Below are positions 1 through 8,724 of a stretch of DNA of 64,000 bases, piece after piece. Under the pieces are notes generated by a model. The model did not search any database. It was not told the DNA's origin and saw only the letters and a list, made by a program, of their open reading frames with translations. Source of the stretch: Melioribacter sp. (lineage in GTDB: Bacteria; Bacteroidota; Ignavibacteria; Ignavibacteriales; Melioribacteraceae); assembly GCA_023250955.1 (NCBI GenBank), contig JAHEZQ010000016.1:21805-85804 (forward strand), given 5' to 3'. The stretch's first letter is position 1. The number at the start of each line of letters is the position of its first letter. Both the position numbers and the translations under genes were made by a program.

Positions 1-2
1 CT

Positions 3-335
3 AAGTATGATATAACAAGCAATCAATTTAACATTCTTCGTATTCTCCGCGGGCAGTATCCTAATCCCGCAACAGTAAATTTGTTAAAGGAAAGGATGCT
101 TGATAAGATGTCTGATGTCTCACGGCTTGTTGAAAGGTTGCGAATAAAAGGATTTATTAAACGCGATCTTAAACCGAATGACCGCAGATGTGTTGATGTT
201 GTCATTACTGAAAAAGGATTACTTCTACTCAAAGAAATAGATAAGCTAAATGATAAACATGATTCATTCCTAACAAAACTATCTGAAAGCGAAGCCAAAA
301 AACTAAATAACTTATTGGATAAACTCCGCGATTGA
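3..335 (+). CDS. MarR-family transcriptional regulator, 5' truncated by window edge
   Basis: The reading frame is open from base 3 and ends in TGA at 335; the ORF track begins only at an internal Met. The visible part carries a winged helix-turn-helix: a recognition helix in MSDVSRLVERLRIKGFIKR, then a wing with DRRCVDVVITEKG, the usual MarR D-x-R wing pattern, and a C-terminal dimerisation helix. MarR proteins are dimeric DNA-binding repressors that usually respond to small ligands. The N-terminal helix is missing because the gene starts before the window. The target genes cannot be told from here. A clear terminator follows, so the downstream S46 peptidase gene is probably a separate unit. 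Confidence 0.85.
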   Translation, partial: KYDITSNQFNILRILRGQYPNPATVNLLKERMLDKMSDVSRLVERLRIKGFIKRDLKPNDRRCVDVVITEKGLLLLKEIDKLNDKHDSFLTKLSESEAKKLNNLLDKLRD

Positions 336-362
336 TTAATGATTTTTATTTTTGAGAATACT

Positions 363-386
363 GCCCTCTAAATGAGGGCTTTTTTA
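363..386 (+). terminator. Rho-independent terminator after the MarR gene
   Basis: GCCCTC-TAAAT-GAGGGC forms a 6-bp GC-rich stem with a 5-nt loop, followed directly by TTTTTTAT. It lies about 28 bases after the MarR stop codon. Confidence 0.85.
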
Positions 387-511
387 TTTGTTGAATTCAC
401 ATATTGTCTAAGTTTTAATTTAAATTCGGGCATAGATGTCTTGGTTATATAATTGAACTGTTATATTTTTGATGCGGAAAAATTTAATAAATTAATATTA
501 CAGGACTAAAT

Positions 512-2635
512 ATGAAAAAAGAATTATTCAAATCATTTGTACTGTTTATTCTGTTCGTTTTCATTTTACCTATCAGTGCACAGACTAATTTAGATACAGT
601 TAAAGCACAAAAATTTGATACTGGTAAAATGTGGACATTCGAAGATTATCCACAAGAATACATTAAATCAACGTACGGCTTTAATGCTTCTGAAGATTGG
701 CTGAAAAAAGTAAGATTATCTGCTCTCATCTTTGGTGGTGGTTGTACAGCTTCATTTGTTTCAGAGGATGGACTAATAATGACCAATCATCACTGTGTAG
801 ATGGAATACTCGAAAAAGTTCAAAAGGAAGGTGAAAATATTCCTAAGAATGGTTTCTTTGCACCGACTTTAGCAGATGAAAGAAAAGTACCAAATCTTAC
901 AGTAAGTCAGCTTGTATTAATTGAGGATGTAACAGCGCCTGTTCTTGAAGCAATGAATTCAGGAAATACAGATGCAGAAAAAATTGAAAAGAGAACAACA
1001 AAGATCAAGGAACTTGAAACAAATTACAGCAAAGAATCGGGATTAAACTGCCGAGTAATGTCGCTTTATAATGGTGGAAAGTTTTCATTATACGGTTATA
1101 AGATTTACAATGATATTCGTCTTGTTTATTCTAATGAAAGAGTTGTAGGTCTATATGGTGGCGACCCAGATAATTTCACTTATCCGCGTTACGATGCTGA
1201 TTTTGCTTTCTTGCGTGCCTACGATGAAATCGGTAAGCCGATGAAAACAGAAAACTTTTTTAAATTCAGTCCGAACGGTGCTGCTGATAACGAACTACTA
1301 TTTGTTGTTGGGAATCCAGGTTCTACTCAAAGATTAAAAACAGTTGCTCAACTTGAATATTACAGAGACGTTGTTTATAGAAACAGTAATTTTATGCTTA
1401 ACCGTTTTTTCAAAATTTATGATGAACTAATAGAAGAAGAACCGGCTAAAGCAGATGAATATAGAGGACAACAATTTTTTATCGGTAATACAGCAAAAGT
1501 GTATAAAGGAACATTAGAAGCATTACAAGATCCGATTTTTATGGCACGTAAGAGAGACTTCGAAAAGAAATTGAAAAATGCTGTGTTAGCGAAACCCGAG
1601 CTAATGGAAAAATATGGTCATCTTTGGGATGGAATTGTTCAGACAAGAAGTGAAGCCAAAAAATTTGCATTTGAAAATGCAGCATTTAATATCTCTCCAC
1701 GCATTTCTCCTTCCTATCTTGCTTTAGCACGTAAACTAATTGCCTTAGCTACAGAGCTTAAAAAAAGTGAAGCAGATAGAGGAACTGATTACAAGGCTGA
1801 TAAACTCGAAGCCACAATCAACAGTTTATTCCCGGCTCAACTAAATAAAAGTATGGATTATAAGCTTACAAAATTGATGGCCGATTACATGATTATGAAT
1901 ATTGGGAAAGATCATCCTTTGGTTAAAAAAATGTTTAACGGTTTTAGCGGAAATGCGGCAGCAGACTTTGCATTGAAAAATTCTTCTCTTACTTCAAAAG
2001 AAACAGTGGTTGAGCTAGCAAAGAAAGATCCCGACGCGATTTTAAATTCTAACGATCCTTTCATTTATTACGTAGTTTATACTCAAGATAAAGTAAAAGA
2101 ATTTGCTGCAAAGTCTAAAGAGATTTCAACAACTGAACAAGCATTGGAAAGCCAACTTGGACAAGTTCTTTTTGCCGTTTATGGAACATCAATTCCACCA
2201 GACGCAACATTTACTCTTCGTATCAGTGACGGAACAATGAAAGGTTATAATTATAATGGAACAATTGCCCCTACAATTACAACTTTTTATGGATTGTACG
2301 ACAGATATTATTCTCATAAAAAACAGTATCCGTGGGATCTTCCTGCAAGATGGACAAAACCTGCTGCTGAATTTAATTACAGTACACCTTACAACTTTAT
2401 CAGCACAAATGATATTATAGGTGGAAACTCCGGAAGCGCAATCATAAATACAAAAGCCGAAGTTGTAGGTGCTGTATTTGATGGCAACATTGAAAGTTTC
2501 TCCGGTAACTTCATTTATACAACCGAAGCTAACAGGACTGTTTCTGTTGCTTCCCAAGGTATTCTTGAAATTCTGAAAAACATCACAAACGCTAAAAGAA
2601 TTGCAGAAGAATTGAACCTTGGAAAACTTCCCTAA
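512..2635 (+). CDS. Secreted S46-family dipeptidyl-peptidase (DPP7-like), copy 1
   Basis: A 707-aa serine dipeptidyl-peptidase of the S46 family, which releases dipeptides from the N-terminus of oligopeptides in the periplasm or at the cell surface. An N-terminal signal peptide (KKELFKSFVLFILFVFILPISAQ) is evident. The chymotrypsin-like half carries GCTASFVSEDGLIMTNHHC with the probable catalytic His at residue 94. The acid region is GGDPDNFTYPRYD, and the nucleophile lies in GGNSGSA at about Ser640. Eighteen residues after the Ser is Gly (VFDGN); in characterised S46 enzymes Gly here goes with DPP7-like hydrophobic P1 preference, whereas DPP11 has Arg. It is the first of three tandem paralogues, each with its own terminator. 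Confidence 0.93.
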   Translation: MKKELFKSFVLFILFVFILPISAQTNLDTVKAQKFDTGKMWTFEDYPQEYIKSTYGFNASEDWLKKVRLSALIFGGGCTASFVSEDGLIMTNHHCVDGILEKVQKEGENIPKNGFFAPTLADERKVPNLTVSQLVLIEDVTAPVLEAMNSGNTDAEKIEKRTTKIKELETNYSKESGLNCRVMSLYNGGKFSLYGYKIYNDIRLVYSNERVVGLYGGDPDNFTYPRYDADFAFLRAYDEIGKPMKTENFFKFSPNGAADNELLFVVGNPGSTQRLKTVAQLEYYRDVVYRNSNFMLNRFFKIYDELIEEEPAKADEYRGQQFFIGNTAKVYKGTLEALQDPIFMARKRDFEKKLKNAVLAKPELMEKYGHLWDGIVQTRSEAKKFAFENAAFNISPRISPSYLALARKLIALATELKKSEADRGTDYKADKLEATINSLFPAQLNKSMDYKLTKLMADYMIMNIGKDHPLVKKMFNGFSGNAAADFALKNSSLTSKETVVELAKKDPDAILNSNDPFIYYVVYTQDKVKEFAAKSKEISTTEQALESQLGQVLFAVYGTSIPPDATFTLRISDGTMKGYNYNGTIAPTITTFYGLYDRYYSHKKQYPWDLPARWTKPAAEFNYSTPYNFISTNDIIGGNSGSAIINTKAEVVGAVFDGNIESFSGNFIYTTEANRTVSVASQGILEILKNITNAKRIAEELNLGKLP

Positions 2636-2662
2636 TAATTATTGAAGAATTAACTTTTTAAG

Positions 2663-2690
2663 ATGCCCTTTTAACGAAGGGCATTTTTAT
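2663..2690 (+). terminator. Rho-independent terminator after S46 copy 1
   Basis: TGCCCTT and AAGGGCA form a 7-bp stem around a 6-nt loop, followed by TTTTTAT. It separates S46 copies 1 and 2. Confidence 0.85.
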
Positions 2691-2794
2691 TTAACATTAT
2701 TTAACTATTCCATTTTACTACATAATTGGTTCTGAAAACACTTCATCTTATTTTTGGATGTGTCCATCTTTATATAAATAATTCAGGTGTTACT

Positions 2795-4975
2795 ATGAAA
2801 AAATATTTATCTCTTCAAAAATTATCTATCGTTTCTTTACTATTTGTTCTTGTCTTTGCGTTTCAATTAAGTGCACAAGTAATTAATCAAGATACTGTTA
2901 AATCTCAAAAACTTGATACCGGAAAAATGTGGACGTTTGAGTTCCCACCATTTGATTACTTAGAAAAAACTTACGGCTTTAAAGCAACACAAGAATGGTT
3001 TGATGATGTTCGCTTATCGGCACTTCGTATACCTGGATGTACAGCATCTTTTGTTTCGGAAGACGGTTTGATTATGACCAACAATCATTGCTCACGCGGA
3101 ACAAGAAGACAGGTTCAGAAAGAAGGCGAGGATCTTGCAGCAACAGCGTTTTTTGCTGCGACATTAGCAGATGAAAGAAAAGTACCGAACTATACTGCCG
3201 AACAATTGGTAATGCTGAAAGATGTTACTAAAGAAGTTTTATCGGCTCTACAAAATGGAAAAGATGAACAAGAAAAAATCGCTCTTCGCGATGAGAAGAT
3301 GAAAGAATTAAAAGATCAATATGAAAAAGAAACGAAGTTGAAATGTGATGTGATCTCATATTATAACGGGAGTTTATTTTTTGTTCAGGGATTTAAAACA
3401 TATACTGATGTTCGTTTAGTATTCCAACCGGAAGAACAAATTGCTTCATACGGCGGTGATCCCGATAATTTTACTTATCCTCGTTATGATCTTGATTGTA
3501 CTTTCTTAAGAATTTATGGTGACGACGGCAAACCAATTAAATCTGAACATTATTTTAAATGGAGCCAAAACGGTGCTGCTAACGGAGAACTAGTTTTTAC
3601 AGTTGGAAATCCCGGTTCTACAAACAGATTAAGAACAGTAGCTCAATTAGAATATTTGCGCGACGTTCAATTCAGAAACAGCGCTTACTTATCGGATAAC
3701 GTTTACAATCGTCTAGAACAGCTAAAATCCGTTAATCCAAAATTGACTGATGAATATGAAAAACAACGATTAGCATTCAGCAACGGATGGAAGAATACAA
3801 TTAATACTTATAAAGCATTGAATGATCCTTACCTGCTTGCTCGTAAAAAAGATTTTGAAAAGAAACTTCAAAAAGTTGTTTTTAATGATCCAGAATTAAA
3901 TAAACAATACGGTCATGTTTGGAAGACAATTGAAACAACACGTAACGAACTTAGAAAAATAGACCCGAAGCTGACCGCATATTCTGTTAATCCTCAATAT
4001 TTTTCACGTTACTTACAAATTGGAAATGCTCTTGTTGCATATGCAAAGTATCAAATGCTTCCTGAGGAAAAGAAAAAAGAATTAGAAGCTCAGAGACAAA
4101 GAATGGGAGGATTTGGCGGTGGACAAAGAGGCGGTGGAAATACTCAGCCGGGATTTAGAGATAATTTATATCCCGATAATTTTGACAGCATACTTGAAGA
4201 AGCTAAACTTGAAATTAACATTGATTACATTACAATGAATCTTGGTAAGAACGATGCTGTTGTTGTAAAAACTTTTAGCAACAAAGCAGGAAAAGATGCT
4301 GCAAAAGGTTTGATTGCAAAATCACTTTTCAAAGATAAAGCCGCAGTACAAGAACTTTTCAAAAAAACTCCGGAAGAAATTTTAGCACTCGATGATCCAT
4401 TTGTACAATTTTACGCAAAAGGTTACGATCAACTTGAACCGTTGAGAACACAACAAAAAGAAATTATGGACACAGAAAATGTTGCATTTGGATTGCTGGG
4501 TCAAATTCTTTACAAGACTTACGGAACATCAATTACTCCGGATGCTAACAGAACCTTGAGATTAAGCGATGGTCTGATGAAAGGTTATGAATACAACGGA
4601 ACAACCGCACCTATCAAATCTACTTTCTTCGGAATGTATGATAGATTTTACGGTTTCGAAGGAAAATATCCTTTCAATTTGCCTGAGAGATGGAAAACCA
4701 TTCCTAAAGATCTTGATCTATCAACACCGGTTGATTTTGTAGCAACCAATGATATAGTTGGCGGTAACTCTGGTAGTGCTGTTATCAACAAAAATGCAGA
4801 GGTTATCGGACTTGCGTTCGACGGAAATATTGAAAGTTTGCAAGGCAACTTTATTTATTTACCAACATTCAATAGAACAGTTGCTGTTGATTCAAAGGGA
4901 ATGTACGAAGCAATTAAGAAAGTTTATAAATTTGACCGTCTTGCTGATGAATTAAAAGATGGAAAGATGAAATAA
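2795..4975 (+). CDS. Secreted S46-family dipeptidyl-peptidase (DPP7-like), copy 2
   Basis: The second S46 paralogue, 726 aa from the ATG at 2795. The ORF track extends upstream to 2726, but the later ATG follows an AGG motif and opens a clean signal peptide (LSIVSLLFVLVFAFQLSAQ). The catalytic-His motif is TNNHC rather than TNHHC, so the second His (about residue 98) must be the catalytic one. The acid motif GGDPDNFTYPRYD and nucleophile GGNSGSA (about Ser659) are intact, and the S1 position is again Gly (AFDGN). A glycine-rich insert, GGFGGGQRGGG, interrupts the helical domain near residues 435-450 and is absent from the two neighbours. Predicted to remove dipeptides from extracytoplasmic peptides. 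Confidence 0.93.
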   Translation: MKKYLSLQKLSIVSLLFVLVFAFQLSAQVINQDTVKSQKLDTGKMWTFEFPPFDYLEKTYGFKATQEWFDDVRLSALRIPGCTASFVSEDGLIMTNNHCSRGTRRQVQKEGEDLAATAFFAATLADERKVPNYTAEQLVMLKDVTKEVLSALQNGKDEQEKIALRDEKMKELKDQYEKETKLKCDVISYYNGSLFFVQGFKTYTDVRLVFQPEEQIASYGGDPDNFTYPRYDLDCTFLRIYGDDGKPIKSEHYFKWSQNGAANGELVFTVGNPGSTNRLRTVAQLEYLRDVQFRNSAYLSDNVYNRLEQLKSVNPKLTDEYEKQRLAFSNGWKNTINTYKALNDPYLLARKKDFEKKLQKVVFNDPELNKQYGHVWKTIETTRNELRKIDPKLTAYSVNPQYFSRYLQIGNALVAYAKYQMLPEEKKKELEAQRQRMGGFGGGQRGGGNTQPGFRDNLYPDNFDSILEEAKLEINIDYITMNLGKNDAVVVKTFSNKAGKDAAKGLIAKSLFKDKAAVQELFKKTPEEILALDDPFVQFYAKGYDQLEPLRTQQKEIMDTENVAFGLLGQILYKTYGTSITPDANRTLRLSDGLMKGYEYNGTTAPIKSTFFGMYDRFYGFEGKYPFNLPERWKTIPKDLDLSTPVDFVATNDIVGGNSGSAVINKNAEVIGLAFDGNIESLQGNFIYLPTFNRTVAVDSKGMYEAIKKVYKFDRLADELKDGKMK

Positions 4976-5007
4976 GAAATTGTTGATCGGAATTTTGTAA
5001 ACATTAT

Positions 5008-5035
5008 GGGTCGAATATTATTCGACCCTTTTTTT
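5008..5035 (+). terminator. Rho-independent terminator after S46 copy 2
   Basis: GGGTCGAAT and ATTCGACCC form a perfect 9-bp stem with a 3-nt loop, followed by TTTTTTT. Confidence 0.9.
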
Positions 5036-5097
5036 ATATTAACATACATTATTAAAAATTAATATTAGAATTTTTTTTATGAACCACAGAGGTTAAA

Positions 5098-7233
5098 ATG
5101 AAGAATAAATTTTTTGTCATTGTCATCGTATTACTCAGCACATTAACAATTTCCAATTATGCACAATCAATTTATGAACCGCGTGATTTGTCAAAAGTAA
5201 AATCATCGTTGAAAGATATGGGCACAATGTGGACGTTCGATGATGTTCCTCTTGATTATTTTGAAAAGGAATATGGTTTTCGTCCATCTAAAGACTGGAT
5301 TAAAGATGTGCAAATGTCTGCACTCTCTTTTGGCGGAGGATGTACAGCGGCTTTTATCTCGGTTGATGGATTAATAATGACGAATCATCATTGCGGTAGG
5401 AATACTTTACCAGCACTTTCACCAAAAGGAGAAGATTATTTACGTGATGGCTATTATGCAAAAACCATGGAAGAAGAAATAAAAATTCCTAATCTTTTTG
5501 TTGATCAGCTTGTGATGATTGAAGATGTTACTAAAATTGTTCTTGAAGCGATGAATTCCGGAAAGGATGATAATGAAAAAGTAAAAATGAGAAACGATAA
5601 AGTTAAAGAACTTGAAGAAAAATATTCAAAAGAAAACGGGTTAAGATGTAGAGTGATTCAACTTTATAACGGAGGGAAGTATTCACTTTACGGTTACAAG
5701 AGATATGATGATCTTCGTCTTGTTATGGCACCGGATTTTCAAATTGCTTCTACCGGATGGGATTGGGATAATTTTACTTATCCTCGTTATGAACTTGATT
5801 TTATGTTCTTCCGCGCATATGTAAATGACAAACCTGTTAAAGTTGAGCACTTTTTTAAGTGGAGTAAAAACGGAGCCAAAGAAGGAGAACCGATTTTTGT
5901 TATAGGAAATCCTGGGAGAACTCAAAGATTATATTCTTATGCTCAACTGGAATTTTTACGTGACAAGAATTACAAATACACTCTCTTGACTCAAAATGAA
6001 AGCTATAAAGTTTATTATGAATTATTTCAGAAACATCCGGAACGTTATACTGAATTGTTGAATATGGTAATGGGTATTGGTAATGCTAGAAAATCTTTTG
6101 CGGGAAGATATTTGGCGTTACGTGATGAATACATAATGACCAAGAAAAAAGATTTTGAAAAAAATCTGAGGGAAAAAGTAAATGCCGATCCTGAATTGAA
6201 AGCAAAATACGGACATGTATGGAGTGCAATAAAAAATAATTTAGATGAGTTAAGAAAATATGTGGATGAGACCACAGCCTTTACATTAAACAGCAGAGGT
6301 GGACCGGTATATTATTCGATAGCTGAAAAAGTAATTAAGTATGCAGAACAAATGAAACTCGCAGAAGATAAACGCGATGCCGATTATAAGGCGAACAAAT
6401 TATCATCAACATTAAATTTGATATCTCCGGAAAAGATTGACGAAGAACTGCAAGGTAAACTTGTCCGTGCGCAAGCAAATGTAGTAAGAGGAATTTTAGG
6501 CGACGATCATCCTTTAGTTAAGAAACTTTATGGTAACATGAAAGATGATATGACCACCGAGCTGATTATGAAAAACTCGTCTCTTACTTCTAAAGAAAAA
6601 TTAGATGAACTTTTAAAAAAATCACCGGATGAAATATTAAATTCTGATGATCCGTTTATTTATTTCTTGCGCAACACACAAGATAAATTAAAGGAAATGC
6701 GATCTAAGATGACTGAAATTAATAATACTCTTACCGTATTAAACCAATTATTGGGAGAAGTAGCTTACCATGTTTACGGCGATGTAATTCCACCTGACGC
6801 AACAGGTACCTTAAGAATTTCCGACGGACGTATTGAAGGATATGAATACAATGGAACAGTTGCACCCGGCAAAACAACTTTTTACGGAATTTGGGATAGA
6901 TGGAATTCATTTGGTAAGAAAGATTATCCATGGGGATTGCATCCGCGTTGGCAGAAAATTCCGGATGGATTGGATCTTTCTACTCCGGTAGGATGGGCAT
7001 CTACTAATGATATAGTTGGAGGTAATTCCGGCAGCTCGGCGATAAATATCAATAAAGAAGTTGTAGGGCTAGTTCATGATGGAAATCTAGAAAGTCTGGC
7101 TGGTGATTTTATTTTCTTACCGGAAAACAACCGGACTGTTGCAACAGATTCTTCGGGATTGATTGAAGCGTTAAAATATGTTTACAAAACAGATCGTTTA
7201 GTCTATGAATTGTTGAATAGTAAGATGGAATAA
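5098..7233 (+). CDS. Secreted S46-family dipeptidyl-peptidase (DPP7-like), copy 3
   Basis: The third S46 paralogue, 711 aa. The N-terminal signal peptide is KNKFFVIVIVLLSTLTISNYAQ. The catalytic His lies in MTNHHC (about residue 98) and the nucleophile in GGNSGSS (about Ser644). The acid region reads GWDWDNFTYPRYE instead of GGDPDNFTYPRYD, keeping the Asp but altering the pocket around it. The residue 18 after the Ser is Gly, in HDGN rather than FDGN. These differences near the active site suggest a shifted substrate preference, which is inference. The start ATG follows GAGGTTAAA, a fair ribosome binding site. A long terminator follows. Confidence 0.92.
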   Translation: MKNKFFVIVIVLLSTLTISNYAQSIYEPRDLSKVKSSLKDMGTMWTFDDVPLDYFEKEYGFRPSKDWIKDVQMSALSFGGGCTAAFISVDGLIMTNHHCGRNTLPALSPKGEDYLRDGYYAKTMEEEIKIPNLFVDQLVMIEDVTKIVLEAMNSGKDDNEKVKMRNDKVKELEEKYSKENGLRCRVIQLYNGGKYSLYGYKRYDDLRLVMAPDFQIASTGWDWDNFTYPRYELDFMFFRAYVNDKPVKVEHFFKWSKNGAKEGEPIFVIGNPGRTQRLYSYAQLEFLRDKNYKYTLLTQNESYKVYYELFQKHPERYTELLNMVMGIGNARKSFAGRYLALRDEYIMTKKKDFEKNLREKVNADPELKAKYGHVWSAIKNNLDELRKYVDETTAFTLNSRGGPVYYSIAEKVIKYAEQMKLAEDKRDADYKANKLSSTLNLISPEKIDEELQGKLVRAQANVVRGILGDDHPLVKKLYGNMKDDMTTELIMKNSSLTSKEKLDELLKKSPDEILNSDDPFIYFLRNTQDKLKEMRSKMTEINNTLTVLNQLLGEVAYHVYGDVIPPDATGTLRISDGRIEGYEYNGTVAPGKTTFYGIWDRWNSFGKKDYPWGLHPRWQKIPDGLDLSTPVGWASTNDIVGGNSGSSAININKEVVGLVHDGNLESLAGDFIFLPENNRTVATDSSGLIEALKYVYKTDRLVYELLNSKME

Positions 7234-7245
7234 ACTAATTTTTAA

Positions 7246-7283
7246 GAAACCCAATTCAGTTATGGAATTGGGTTTCTCTTTTT
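7246..7283 (+). terminator. Rho-independent terminator after S46 copy 3
   Basis: GAAACCCAATTC and GAATTGGGTTTC form a perfect 12-bp stem with a 7-nt loop, followed by TCTTTTT. Confidence 0.9.
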
Positions 7284-7343
7284 AAAGATTATTTTTATAA
7301 ATTTTCACTTGTTATTTGGTGGAGAAAAAAAGAAAGGGAATAA

Positions 7344-7541
7344 ATGCAGTCTGATATTAAAGTTACTTCACCGTGTAATAATCATTGTATTATGAATCCG
7401 GCCAGTAATTATTGTTGTGGATGTTTTAGAACAATTGAAGAAATTATTCATTGGTCTGTTTATTCCGATGAAGAAAAAAAACAAGTGTTGCAAAAAGTTG
7501 AAAGAAGAAAAACATCTCTAACAAAAGAAAATATTAATTAA
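7344..7541 (+). CDS. DUF1289-family small cysteine-rich protein
   Basis: A 65-aa protein preceded by a good ribosome binding site (AGAAAGGGAATAA-ATG). It matches the DUF1289 pattern: SPCNNHCIMNPASNYCCGCFRTIEEIIHW, with spaced Cys residues followed by an EI-x-W-x-x-YSDEEK segment. The family is annotated as possible Fe-S or metal-binding proteins, but its biochemical role is not established. It is free-standing between a terminator and the 3' end of the convergent ATP-grasp gene. Confidence 0.8.
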   Translation: MQSDIKVTSPCNNHCIMNPASNYCCGCFRTIEEIIHWSVYSDEEKKQVLQKVERRKTSLTKENIN

Positions 7542-7555
7542 TTTTTTTTGTCCAA

Positions 7556-8626
7556 CTAACTTTTTGCAGAACGCTGATTACCGGCTGCCGACAGTTTCCT
7601 TTCATACGCAAAATCCACAATCATCTTCAATGTTTTTTTGTAGGAATATCCTGCATGTTTTGCCGATCGCATAAACCCCGCATCTTCTGTTAAATCAGGA
7701 TTCGGATTTACTTCCAAAACATAAAGTTTGTTATCTTCTTTTGAAAGACGCATATCAACGCGTGCGTAATCACGGCAACCCATACTACGGAAACATTGTA
7801 GCGCCATACTTTCAGCTTCAGCACGAGTTTTATCTGGTAATTTTGCCGGACAGATTGGAATTGTTTTGTGGTATGCCTCATGCTGTGGGTCCCACTTAGC
7901 CTGGAAACTTACAATGGGATGTAAATTTTCCGGCATATTTGAAAAATCAATTTCACTAATTGGAAGAACTTTGGGATCCTTATCACCAAAAACTGCAACG
8001 TTTAATTCTCTGCCTAGAATAAATTCTTCTACGAGAGCGGGTTGATTAAAAGAATTGAAAACATATTCAACTCGTTTCTTAAGTGTATCAACATTATTTA
8101 CAATTGCATCATTATCAATTCCAACGCTTGCATCTTCCAAAGCCGGTTTAACAATAAGAGGATAACGTAAACCTAAACGGAAAGAACGCTCCATGTTTTT
8201 GATGATTTTATAGCGCGGTGTACGGATACTTAGTGAACTTAATATTCTTTTGGTCAAGGTTTTATTTTGACAAGTTCCAAGCGACATAGGAGGCGCACCT
8301 GTATATGAGATACCCAGTAACTCTAGAATTCCTGTAAAACTCATTTCTAATCTCGGTTGATCTTTGAAAAGCTCTACTAAATTAAAGACGACATCCGGTT
8401 TATTTTTTTCATAATCTTTAATGAAGAGTTGAAGACTATCCATAATATTAAGCGTATAAGCTTCATAACCAGCTTTAATAAGGGACTTTACCATATACTC
8501 ATACTCTGAAATTGGGTTATTTGCATCCATTCCAAATACAGGCTTGAAGTCCAAATCCTTTGTACGAATCTTCTTGGGTTGATATATCTCGGGGTAAACC
8601 TCATTAAATACGACAGCGACTTTCAT
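7556..8626 (-). CDS. ATP-grasp carboxylate-amine ligase, D-Ala-D-Ala ligase-like
   Basis: A 356-aa ATP-grasp enzyme related to D-alanine-D-alanine ligases. The N-terminal domain (KVAVVFNEVYP) is followed by the hinge region GISYTGAPPMSLGTCQNKTLTKRIL, the ATP-binding segment YPLIVKPALEDASVGI, EEFILGRELNVAVFG, and a Mg-binding C-terminus ARVDMRL...LYVLEVNPNPDL. Such enzymes make amide bonds via an acyl phosphate. No cell-wall synthesis genes surround it, so it is more likely one of the many Ddl-like ligases with unknown substrate. It is divergent from the C39-like peptidase gene, with a 98-bp shared intergenic region. The start is supported by AAGGATAG just upstream. Confidence 0.85.
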   Translation of the reverse strand: MKVAVVFNEVYPEIYQPKKIRTKDLDFKPVFGMDANNPISEYEYMVKSLIKAGYEAYTLNIMDSLQLFIKDYEKNKPDVVFNLVELFKDQPRLEMSFTGILELLGISYTGAPPMSLGTCQNKTLTKRILSSLSIRTPRYKIIKNMERSFRLGLRYPLIVKPALEDASVGIDNDAIVNNVDTLKKRVEYVFNSFNQPALVEEFILGRELNVAVFGDKDPKVLPISEIDFSNMPENLHPIVSFQAKWDPQHEAYHKTIPICPAKLPDKTRAEAESMALQCFRSMGCRDYARVDMRLSKEDNKLYVLEVNPNPDLTEDAGFMRSAKHAGYSYKKTLKMIVDFAYERKLSAAGNQRSAKS

Positions 8627-8633
8627 TCTATCC

Positions 8634-8645
8634 TTTTTTTTTTTT
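8634..8645. repeat. T12 homopolymer in the 5' leader of the ATP-grasp gene
   Basis: Twelve consecutive T on the + strand (A12 on the coding strand) lie immediately upstream of the AAGGA ribosome binding site of the ATP-grasp gene. A tract of this length can vary by slippage, which would alter promoter-to-RBS spacing. Confidence 0.9.
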
Positions 8646-8664
8646 GCAAACTAAACAAAAATGT

Positions 8665-8693
8665 TTTGCATATCAAAAGTTTTGTTATTTTTG
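8665..8693 (+). promoter_or_regulatory. Candidate promoter for the C39-like gene (TTTG-N17-TATTTTTG)
   Basis: TTTG at 8665-8668 and TATTTTTG at 8686-8693 resemble the Bacteroidetes -33/-7 elements (TTTG and TAnnTTTG). The -7 box ends 31 bases before the chosen ATG at 8725. It rests on pattern matching only in an AT-rich context. Confidence 0.45.
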
Positions 8694-8724
8694 CGCCACA
8701 TGTGATAGAGAAGGATTTAGTAAA

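Noticed and set aside
8644-8724. N-terminal extension of the C39-like protein in the ORF track
   Set aside because: The extension reads through the candidate promoter and lacks a ribosome site; the ATG at 8725 follows AGAAGGA.
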